A stretch of 64,000 nt of DNA. It comes from Proteocatella sphenisci DSM 23131 (GTDB lineage: Bacteria > Bacillota > Clostridia > Peptostreptococcales > Filifactoraceae). The translations under genes were made by a program, and so were the position numbers. Of the stretch, positions 55,901-62,719 are shown piece by piece (within the stretch, counting starts at the first letter, position 1; every line of letters begins with the position of its first letter). The notes beneath the pieces are model-generated. The model had not been told where the DNA came from. It was given only the letters and a program-made list of their open reading frames with translations, and did not search any database. The stretch lies in assembly GCF_000423525.1 (NCBI RefSeq), contig NZ_AUID01000009.1, positions 1-64,000 on the forward strand, in the 5' to 3' direction.

Positions 55901-56461
55901 CTCTGGAATATACATCTCTTCATTTGCATGATCATGGTCTGCTGCAAAGTATTTTAAATTTGCTATTGCTATCGGCTCATCTATAAGCCCTCTTCTACAG
56001 GCAGTCTCACATGGATGAGGACACACTCTTCCTATACTTGCAGGAAGTGGCAGTTTATCTTTGATTACTTTATTAGCTTCATCAAACTGTCCATTTGCTA
56101 TTAGTCCTACATATGCCTGGCAATCTGTATTTCCAGGACAGGCAATAACGCATGGTCCCTGACAGTCTCCTGTGTGATCTGACATAAGAAGCTCAAGCGC
56201 TACTTTTCTGGCTTCTATTGTTCTTTTTGTATTAGTTTTTATTATCATGTTATTTGAAGCATCTGTTGCACATGATCTCATAAGCTTTGGCATTCCTACA
56301 GCTTCAACTACGCAAAGTCCGCATGATCCATAAGCTTTGATTCTCTCATCATGGCAAAGTGTTGGTATTTCTATATTGTTTTCTCTTGCGATATCGAGAA
56401 TTGTCTGTCCACTGTAGCCAGTAACTTCTATTCCATCTATATTAAGTCTGATTTTTGACAT
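52949..56461 (-). CDS. stnC: Stn-type transhydrogenase large subunit: fused 2Fe-2S, GltD/NfnB-like, ferredoxin and degenerate molybdopterin domains
   Basis: 1170 residues. In order: [2Fe-2S] NuoG-like domain with C36, C47, C50, C64; a GltD-type Cys-rich linker (C100, C104, C108, C114, C147, C151, C155); an FAD/NADP module (IIGGGPGGVSAAYF at 198, IVGGGNTAMDACR at 328), as in NfnB; Cys-rich ARCLECGC (565-576); a 2[4Fe-4S] ferredoxin (615-669); a [4Fe-4S] site CSNCSVGC with C729; then a molybdopterin-oxidoreductase-like region without a Cys or Sec metal ligand and without a C-terminal cofactor domain. This layout matches StnC of the Sporomusa-type electron-bifurcating transhydrogenase. It follows stnB by 14 bp. 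Confidence 0.85.
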   Translation of the reverse strand: MSKIRLNIDGIEVTGYSGQTILDIARENNIEIPTLCHDERIKAYGSCGLCVVEAVGMPKLMRSCATDASNNMIIKTNTKRTIEARKVALELLMSDHTGDCQGPCVIACPGNTDCQAYVGLIANGQFDEANKVIKDKLPLPASIGRVCPHPCETACRRGLIDEPIAIANLKYFAADHDHANEEMYIPELKAKTGKKVNIIGGGPGGVSAAYFLLMEGHDVTIYDQMPKLGGMLRYGIPQYRLPKSILQKEIDVIEKMGAKLVPNTKVGRDISFEHINDTADATLLAIGAWSSTKLGCKGEEAEGVIGGIEYLENYVTNKPFKAGEKVAIVGGGNTAMDACRTSVRLGAKEVYNVYRRTKDQMPAEEIEIVEAEEEGVIFKELVNPIEIKKLENGQLEMTLQVMELGEPDASGRRSPIPKEGVTQTLVVDCVISAIGQIVNPKGFEEIELTRRGTVAADEKTFRTNVEGVFAIGDATNKGADIAIAAIGDAKRAAQVIMTYMDGDMVAYKKPFYSEIEGMSADDFEDREITYRPHRDHVNPDVRRNNFEEVVTNYTDEQAMEEGARCLECGCMDLYECKLLKYSNEYDIKPEKFEGEMHKRKEDNSHPFIDRNPDKCILCGLCVRTCEEVMGVSALGLVHRGFDTIVKPAVEMPLNETGCISCGQCVSVCPTGALQERMKIKKPVPVIAEITNTVCSNCSVGCNIKVNTRNEMIMRIESDNSSKVDDGRLCAKGRFGYDVAHSYDRIKSALLRRDKELEEATLESALVEAAKKAQNLVSLNGPQSLAILVSDKYTNEDIFAVKTLGEKLFGASKVYSMNAEKSALADVLGTDASTSSYEELLSTEMIIVAGSDIMINNTIIGIKIRQAALDGAKLVVINDKHTLLDEIATISVHTDSTDFLLQIEKAVAKNSKIATDEHKASLAGIEISEEAQKIADMYTGAKTAMTVYNQGELSYDGALSLVNTAVMAGHVNRPRAGIIQMKKNANSQGLVDLGICTDKAELLEKIENGTVKGIISFGENICDVDLSKLELVVVQDINMSDMAKIADIVLPGASFAESEGSYTNAERRIQRSRKALNNGIAGSNWKIAMDIARVLEPDFGFDKIEDIQEAIGNFNPAYKGLAKLEADKFWSYPVSEAVLKPAKVSKLVETATNTSFERKTFKEFMKNNQLL

Positions 56462-56475
56462 TTTCGGCCTCCTCC

Positions 56476-58230
56476 CTATGCTTTTATTACTGCATCAAAT
56501 TTGCAGCTTTCGATACATTTTCCACATTTTATACAAAGATCGTGATCTATTACATGAAGCTTCTTAACTGAGCCTTCGATTGCATCTACTGGACAGTTAC
56601 GTTTACACAGTCCACAGCCTATACACTTATCTTCAAGTATGTTGAAAGTAATAAGTGATTTACACTGAGCTGCTGTACATTTTTTGTTGTAGATATGATC
56701 CTCGTATTCGTTTCTAAAGTATCTGATTGTACTAAGAACAGGGTTTGGAGCTGTCTGACCAAGTCCACAAAGTGAACCGTCTTTTATTTTTTCTCCAAGA
56801 TCTTCAAGAAGCTCTATATCTCCGTCTTTTCCTTCGCCTTCACATATTCTGTTAAGAATTTCGAGCATTCTCTTTGTACCAATTCTACAGTGTATACATT
56901 TTCCACATGATTCTTTTCTTGTAAAATCAAGGAAGAATCTTGCCATGTCAACCATACAGGTAGTTTCGTCCATAACAACCATACCACCCGAACCAACTAT
57001 CGCACCAGTTTGTGCTATGCTTTCGTAGTCAACTGTTGTATCTATTATACTCATAGGGATACATCCGCCTGATGGGCCTCCAAGCTGGACTGCCTTAAAC
57101 TGCTTTCCGTCTCTTATTCCACCACCGATATCATAGATTATTTCTGATATTGGCATTCCCATAGGAACTTCTACAAGTCCACCTTTTTCAATTTTTCCAG
57201 TAAGTGCGAATACCTTTGTTCCCGGGCTCTTTTCAGTTCCCATGGCAGCAAATTTTTCTCCGCCGTTTCTCATTATCCAAGGCACGTTTGCAAGTGTCTC
57301 AACGTTGTTGATGTTAGTCGGCTTGTCCCAGTATCCTTTTTGTGCAGGAAATGGTGGTTTAAGTCTAGGCATTCCTCTTTCACCTTCAAGTGAAGCTATA
57401 AGTGCTGTCTCTTCCCCACATACAAAAGCTCCTGCTCCTGCTTTTATTCTCATGTTGAATTTTGCGCCTTCTATCCCAAATATGTTGTCTCCCAGGATTC
57501 CTCTTTCCATTGCCTGTTTTATTGCATTTGTAAGTCTTATTATAGCAAGTGGGTACTCTGCTCTTACATATACGATACCCTCTTCTGCTCCGATTGCATA
57601 TGCCCCAATCATCATTCCTTCTATAAGACCATGAGGGTCTCCTTCTATTACGGCTCTGTCCATGAATGCTCCTGGGTCACCCTCGTCAGCATTACATACA
57701 AAGTACTTTGGAGTTGCATTTGAAGCAAGCGCCGCATTCCACTTGAACCACGTCGGGAATCCTGCTCCACCTCTTCCTCTAAGACCCGATTTTTTTATTT
57801 CATCTATTACATCTTTTCTGCTCAGCTCAGTGAAACATCTTCTTGCAGCTTCGTATCCACCAGCCTCCATGTATTCATCAATGCTCTCAGGGTCAATAAT
57901 TCCGCAGTTTTTAAGTGCTATCTTAACCTGTTTCCCCTGCGCAATAACGTCTTCTTTTAGTATTACAGCATCAGCTACTGGGACAGAATTCTTTATGTGA
58001 CTTTCAACTATTTTTTGCGCAATGGCTTCATCTACCTTTACATATGTAGTCTTGTTGCCTTCATTGTCTATTACGTCCACTATTGGCTCCAGATAGCAAG
58101 TTCCTATACATCCGGTTATTTCAACACTGGCATCGAGTCCCTGTCCCTTTATCTGAGCGTTGAGGTAATCAGATATCTTTCCCGCTCCTGCTGCAAGTCC
58201 GCAGCTTCCTTGTCCAACAAGAATTCTCAT
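56476..58230 (-). CDS. stnB: Stn/NuoF-like NADH-binding flavoprotein subunit
   Basis: 584 residues. An N-terminal thioredoxin-like [2Fe-2S] domain (CGLAAG, CIGTCYLEP, about 1-100); the NuoF core with NADH/FMN motif GLRGRGGAGFPTWFKW and VCNADEGDPGAFMDR; the SLBB region; the N3-type [4Fe-4S] site ESCGKCIHCRIG with a distal Cys in SLCGLGQ; and a C-terminal 2[4Fe-4S] ferredoxin (CIGCGLCKRNCP, CIKCGKCIESC). The same architecture occurs in HydB and StnB, which bifurcate electrons at the flavin. Its ATG overlaps the stnA stop (TAATG). Confidence 0.9.
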   Translation of the reverse strand: MRILVGQGSCGLAAGAGKISDYLNAQIKGQGLDASVEITGCIGTCYLEPIVDVIDNEGNKTTYVKVDEAIAQKIVESHIKNSVPVADAVILKEDVIAQGKQVKIALKNCGIIDPESIDEYMEAGGYEAARRCFTELSRKDVIDEIKKSGLRGRGGAGFPTWFKWNAALASNATPKYFVCNADEGDPGAFMDRAVIEGDPHGLIEGMMIGAYAIGAEEGIVYVRAEYPLAIIRLTNAIKQAMERGILGDNIFGIEGAKFNMRIKAGAGAFVCGEETALIASLEGERGMPRLKPPFPAQKGYWDKPTNINNVETLANVPWIMRNGGEKFAAMGTEKSPGTKVFALTGKIEKGGLVEVPMGMPISEIIYDIGGGIRDGKQFKAVQLGGPSGGCIPMSIIDTTVDYESIAQTGAIVGSGGMVVMDETTCMVDMARFFLDFTRKESCGKCIHCRIGTKRMLEILNRICEGEGKDGDIELLEDLGEKIKDGSLCGLGQTAPNPVLSTIRYFRNEYEDHIYNKKCTAAQCKSLITFNILEDKCIGCGLCKRNCPVDAIEGSVKKLHVIDHDLCIKCGKCIESCKFDAVIKA

Positions 58231-58751
58231 TATGCTTCCTCCTTGTCTTTTGCTCTTATATCAGCAATTATTTTCTTTGTAGATTGCGGCGTTAGTTTTC
58301 CATAAGTTTCCCCATTTATCATCATTACCGGCGATAAACTGCAGCATCCCAGACACGCAACGTTTATAAGCGTAAAGAGTTCGTCTTCACTTGTTTGACC
58401 ATCGCCTATTCCAAGTTCTTCATGGATTGCTTCTTCTATCCTCTCAGACCCGTTTACGTGACAGGCAGTACCATGACACAGCATTATAAGGTTTTTTCCT
58501 ACTGGATTCATTCTAAACTGAGTATAAAATGTCAGTACTCCGTATATTTTAGCTGGTTTTATACCAGTATGTTCTGCAATATATTCTATGGCCTCCATGG
58601 GAACATAATTGTATATCTCTTGAACACCTTGCAATATAGTAATCAGACTTCCTTTTGTATCCTTGTATTTTTCAACGATTTCAACAATAAGGCTAAGGTC
58701 TACACTACCTGTTTTTATATTTTCTTCACAGCAGCATTGCACAAGATTCAC
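58230..58751 (-). CDS. stnA: Stn/NuoE-like [2Fe-2S] subunit
   Basis: 173 residues, NuoE/HydC family. Helical N-terminus (LITILQGVQEIYNYVP, GIKPAKIYGVLTFYTQF) and thioredoxin-like [2Fe-2S] fold with CHGTACHVNG and CLGCCSLSPVMMINGETYGKLT. It would carry electrons beside the NuoF-like partner. First gene of the stnABC operon; a promoter should lie in the 217-bp gap shared with hemW but is not obvious. An unusual QCCCEE lies at the N-terminus. Alone it could equally be HydC; the StnC fusion decides. Confidence 0.9.
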   Translation of the reverse strand: MNLVQCCCEENIKTGSVDLSLIVEIVEKYKDTKGSLITILQGVQEIYNYVPMEAIEYIAEHTGIKPAKIYGVLTFYTQFRMNPVGKNLIMLCHGTACHVNGSERIEEAIHEELGIGDGQTSEDELFTLINVACLGCCSLSPVMMINGETYGKLTPQSTKKIIADIRAKDKEEA

Positions 58752-58968
58752 TCTCCTTCATAAGTTTTTAATTTGATTTTAACAGAAAATTTACAAATCT
58801 CTCTACAGTCTATATGTTAACATTTATATAAAAATATGTAAATAATTTTTAATTTTAATTTTTGCTGAAGTAATAAGTTTCTATTATATAAGTTATACTT
58901 AATTTTAGGATGATTTGTTTGGTATTTTGGTTTATAATTGTAATATAGTATTATTAAGGAGAAAAAAA

Positions 58969-60090
58969 ATGAAACCACTTAGCCTCTATATCCACATTCC
59001 TTTTTGCAAACGCAAATGTTCTTATTGCGACTTTGTTTCTGTTGCAAAACCATTTTCCTTTCAGGAAACCTACATCGATGCACTTATAAATGAAATGCGT
59101 CTTCAAGCTGCAATTTCAGCTTCACATAAAATAGATACCATATATATAGGGGGCGGTACCCCCAGCTTTTTAGAAGAGTCTCTCATAGAAAAACTTTTAT
59201 CTGCCCTTTCTGATAACTTTTGTACAGATTTTGTCAGGGAATATACATTTGAGTGCAATCCCGAATCTCTTAGTCCCCAGAAATTGGAAATACTGAAAAA
59301 GCATGGGGTTAACAGACTGAGTTTTGGCCTTCAGACCACTGACAGTTCAGAACTCGAGCTTTTGCGAAGGTCACATGACTTTGAAACTTTTATTGGTTCA
59401 TTCAAACTTGGCAGAGACCATGGCTTTAAAAACATAAGCGTAGACCTCATGTTCGCACTTCCCTCCCAGACTATGAGTTCTCTTTCAAAGAGCCTTGAGG
59501 ATATAATTTCTATATCACCAGAGCACATTTCTTGTTACTCTCTCATAATTGAAGAAGGCACCCTTATGAACAAGTGGGTAAATGAAGGAAAAGTCACTCC
59601 AGTCGATGATGACACCTATGTTGAGATGTACAGATATATCGTATCTCATCTAGAAAATCATGGATACCATCAGTATGAAATCTCAAATTTTTGCAAAGAC
59701 GGATATGAATCACTCCACAACAGCGCTTACTGGCTAAGACAGAATTACCTTGGACTTGGCGTTGCCGCTCATTCGATGATTGACAATAAAAGATTCTCTA
59801 ATACAGATAACATCACCAATTATATAAATTGCCTTGATGGCGGAAATCTTTCTGTTGAAGAAGGTTCTTTAGAGCTGCTTTCTTCCAATGACATCATAAA
59901 TGAAACAATCTTTCTCGGGCTCAGGATGAACAGAGGAATAAAACTTAAGGAGCTTCCGCTTGAGGCCCTTGATAAAGTGGATGGCCTTGTCAAAAACAAG
60001 CTTGTTGAAATTGAAGAAGACAGGATAAGACTTACCCAGAAAGGACGCGAAATCAGTAATACCATTTTTGTTGAACTTATGACCGACTGA
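58969..60090 (+). CDS. hemW: Radical SAM heme chaperone HemW
   Basis: 373 residues. Start KPLSLYIHIPFCKRKCSYCDF with the CxxxCxxC cluster site; TIYIGGGTPSFLEE, FECNPESL, NRLSFGLQTTDSSEL, SVDLMFALPSQTM and the HemN C-terminal domain (HQYEISNFCKDGYES, NYLGLGVAAHS). This is HemW rather than coproporphyrinogen dehydrogenase by length and motif. ATG at 58969 follows AAGGAG. Upstream an in-frame ATG at 58915 has no ribosome site. Confidence 0.94.
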   Translation: MKPLSLYIHIPFCKRKCSYCDFVSVAKPFSFQETYIDALINEMRLQAAISASHKIDTIYIGGGTPSFLEESLIEKLLSALSDNFCTDFVREYTFECNPESLSPQKLEILKKHGVNRLSFGLQTTDSSELELLRRSHDFETFIGSFKLGRDHGFKNISVDLMFALPSQTMSSLSKSLEDIISISPEHISCYSLIIEEGTLMNKWVNEGKVTPVDDDTYVEMYRYIVSHLENHGYHQYEISNFCKDGYESLHNSAYWLRQNYLGLGVAAHSMIDNKRFSNTDNITNYINCLDGGNLSVEEGSLELLSSNDIINETIFLGLRMNRGIKLKELPLEALDKVDGLVKNKLVEIEEDRIRLTQKGREISNTIFVELMTD

Positions 60091-60129
60091 GAGAATTTTC
60101 CTTTCAGGAGGTTTTTTAAGGAGATTTTT

Positions 60130-61686
60130 ATGAAAAAAAATAATTACAAAGAAGCTGCAGGCATATATTCAAGCAAGCTTTCTATTCTTTACAAAAGTAT
60201 AATAACAGGTTTTCTTGCAGGGGCTGTAGTAATACTTTACAGACTTATTCTTATAAAGGCAGAACATCTCTCCTTTGAGATGTATGCTTATGTGAGAGAA
60301 CATATTATCTATATTCCCCTTGCACTGGCTTTACTGGGTTGTTTTGGATACATTACTGGAATTTTGGTGTCAAAATACAAACTCATAAACGGAAGCGGAA
60401 TCCCCCAGGTAAAAGGAATAATTATGGGCTATTTTGAAGACAGCTGGTTTAGCACCCTGGTTTCTAAATTCATTGGAGGAGTCTTGTCCATATTTGCCGG
60501 ACTGTCTCTTGGAAGAGAAGGCCCTTCTATTCAGCTTGGCGCATGTGTTGCACAAGGGGTTGGAAACAAACTTGCCAAGTCACGTACAGAAAAAAAGATA
60601 CTTATAGCCAGCGGTGCAAGCGCCGGGCTCTCCGCTGCATTTAATGCCCCACTTGCTGGAACTATATTTGCCATGGAAGAGATATATAAGTATTTTTCTC
60701 CTGTCATACTTCTTTCTGCAATGGCTTCTGCAATGACTGCCGATTTTCTTTCAAAAATGGTATTTGGCCTGGATCCAGTCTTTAGTTTTAATGTAACTTC
60801 AGTAATCCCTCTTTCTGGATACTGGATGCTCCTTATACTAGGCATCGCCCTTGGATTCATGGGCGCTTTTTATAATAAAATGCTCATCTTTTCTCAGCAT
60901 CTTTACAAAAAAATCCCACTTCTAAGCGCAAAAACAAAACTACTCATGCCATTTTTACTTGCTGGAATACTTGGAGTAGTTTTTCCCCTGGCTCTTGGTG
61001 GAGGTCATGTAATAGTTGAGCAGCTAAATCCTTCTACAGGGATCACTCTGCTGGTTCTTATCTTATGTATAAAATTTGTATTTTCAATGATCAGCTTTGG
61101 CTCAGGAGCACCCGGGGGTATATTTTTCCCGCTTCTGATAATGGGAGCTCTGATCGGATGTATATTTGGAAATATTGCTATATCTTATGCCGGATTTAAT
61201 TCAGAGCTCTTTTACAACTTTATAATACTGGCCATGGCCGGTTATTTTACTGCAATAGTAAGAGCTCCTATAACTGGGATAGTTCTTCTGGTGGAAATGA
61301 CAGGTTCTTTTACTCATCTTCTTTCACTTACCGTAGTTTGTATAGTAGCCTATGTAGTGGCGGATCTTTTGGAGAGCCCCCCTGTATATGAATCACTTCT
61401 TGAAAGCCAGATTGCTAAAAATTCTTCCCCTCTTGATAAAAAAGACGACGGGAGAAAAATAACCATGGAAATGGTAGTACATTATGGTTCATCCGCCGAT
61501 GGAAAAACAATCAAAGAACTCGAATTCCCATCAAATTGCCTGCTCATAGCCATTAGACGGCGCGGCGGAGATATCATACCAAACGGCAATACAATTGTAA
61601 TGCCAGAGGATTCTCTCGTTTTTATAACTGATCAATCCAAAGAGTCATGCCTTAGAGAACTAATGGAAAAAACTATGACCGCTTAA
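60130..61686 (+). CDS. CLC-family chloride/proton antiporter with C-terminal TrkA-C (RCK) domain
   Basis: 518 residues. Selectivity-filter motifs GSGIPQVKG, GREGPSIQLGACVAQG (gating Glu), and GSGAPGGIFFPLLIMG. The internal proton Glu position FNAPLAGTIFAMEEIYKYF matches the Glu-Glu of the E. coli exchanger, favouring a Cl-/H+ antiporter over a channel. After PPVYESLLES a TrkA-C domain follows (about 440-510: GKTIKELEFPSNCLLIAIRRRGG, GNTIVMPEDSLVFITD), a ligand-binding regulatory module. It lies 40 bp after hemW on the same strand. Confidence 0.92.
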   Translation: MKKNNYKEAAGIYSSKLSILYKSIITGFLAGAVVILYRLILIKAEHLSFEMYAYVREHIIYIPLALALLGCFGYITGILVSKYKLINGSGIPQVKGIIMGYFEDSWFSTLVSKFIGGVLSIFAGLSLGREGPSIQLGACVAQGVGNKLAKSRTEKKILIASGASAGLSAAFNAPLAGTIFAMEEIYKYFSPVILLSAMASAMTADFLSKMVFGLDPVFSFNVTSVIPLSGYWMLLILGIALGFMGAFYNKMLIFSQHLYKKIPLLSAKTKLLMPFLLAGILGVVFPLALGGGHVIVEQLNPSTGITLLVLILCIKFVFSMISFGSGAPGGIFFPLLIMGALIGCIFGNIAISYAGFNSELFYNFIILAMAGYFTAIVRAPITGIVLLVEMTGSFTHLLSLTVVCIVAYVVADLLESPPVYESLLESQIAKNSSPLDKKDDGRKITMEMVVHYGSSADGKTIKELEFPSNCLLIAIRRRGGDIIPNGNTIVMPEDSLVFITDQSKESCLRELMEKTMTA

Positions 61687-61715
61687 TAAATTTCCTCTTG
61701 TAATTACGAAAATTT

Positions 61716-62354
61716 CTAGGCTATTTTTTCGTCACTTTGGCGACTGTCAAGAAGTGCATTATAAGCTTTTTTGTGCATAACTTTGTTTATTTCCTGAGTC
61801 ATAGTTCCAATTGGACAAAACGTGCACCATGTACGAGGCTTGTAAAAATGCATTGTAGTTATTCCAATTATTGCTGAGGTAAGCATCATGCTGTAAAATC
61901 CAAATGCAAACTGGACTATCCACGGGGATACTCCCACAATTTCTGGTGCATTCCAGGCAAATTTAAAAGTCCAAAGAATTGTTATCACTTCCCTTAGATT
62001 TCTTGACCCTTCAAATACCAGATATGTGTTAAAGACCATATTAAAGAACATAGTCATGAAAAATATTAAAAATCCATACCTGAAAGCCTTCCCTGCGAGA
62101 AATTCCGGGGTAGGTCTTTTTTTTGAAAGTTTTTTCCTCTCACCCAGTATATTAAAAAGCTGACTCCTTCCACAATAAGAGTTGCAATAAAGTTTCCCTT
62201 TTCCCATAAAGGTAAGTATAAGCGGAACCATGAAGCATATCATCCCCAGCCATGCAAACATGATATTGAATAAACCTAGAATAAAATATAAAACTGTTGC
62301 TATCCACAGGTAATCATTCCATTTCTTATTTTTCATTTTCAAATTCAATCTCAC
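61716..62354 (-). CDS. NapH-like 4Fe-4S membrane protein
   Basis: 212 residues. Four or five hydrophobic helices with two Cys clusters in the loops: LYCNSYCGRSQL (about residue 60) and WCTFCPIGTMTQ (about 175), as in NapH/MauN/RdxA-type Fe-S membrane electron carriers, here without the C-terminal ferredoxin domain. The partner ferredoxin is encoded next door. The start is uncertain: GTG at 62354 or ATG at 62336; neither has a strong ribosome site. Function probably membrane electron transfer; acceptor unknown. Confidence 0.72.
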   Translation of the reverse strand: MRLNLKMKNKKWNDYLWIATVLYFILGLFNIMFAWLGMICFMVPLILTFMGKGKLYCNSYCGRSQLFNILGERKKLSKKRPTPEFLAGKAFRYGFLIFFMTMFFNMVFNTYLVFEGSRNLREVITILWTFKFAWNAPEIVGVSPWIVQFAFGFYSMMLTSAIIGITTMHFYKPRTWCTFCPIGTMTQEINKVMHKKAYNALLDSRQSDEKIA

Positions 62355-62383
62355 TTTCTAATAATTCCATATGATAATTTTAT

Positions 62384-62569
62384 TTATTTTTTCTCCATTG
62401 CTATGGCATTGGCCGGACATACTTTTGTGCATAGCGTACATCCAACGCACTTGTCTATATCAATTACAGCAACTATACCTTTAAATATAGATATTGCATC
62501 TTTTGGGCATTTGTCTGCACAGGCTCCACACGCTACACATTGTTTATGATTTACAACTGCTTTTTTCAT
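62384..62569 (-). CDS. 2[4Fe-4S] ferredoxin
   Basis: 61 residues. Two classic clusters: CVACGACADKC (C11, C14, C17, C21) and CVGCTLCTKVC (C41, C44, C47, C51). The ATG at 62569 has GGAGAATAT; longer frames lack a ribosome site. It lies 29 bp before the NapH-like gene on the same strand and probably donates or accepts its electrons. Confidence 0.9.
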   Translation of the reverse strand: MKKAVVNHKQCVACGACADKCPKDAISIFKGIVAVIDIDKCVGCTLCTKVCPANAIAMEKK

Positions 62570-62719
62570 ATATATTCTCCTTTTTTTGACCTTACAATAC
62601 CCATAATATATTAAACTCAGATTGATTGTATGTAACATTGTTACATTCATCTATAATATAGTATAATAAAATACAATAAGTATATATAATAATTAAATAT
62701 TTTATCAAAGAGGTGAATT

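Noticed and set aside
52949-58751. [FeFe]-hydrogenase HydABC
   Set aside because: NuoE- and NuoF-like subunits fit HydCB, but the large subunit has no H-cluster Cys motifs and instead holds a GltD/NfnB-like module.
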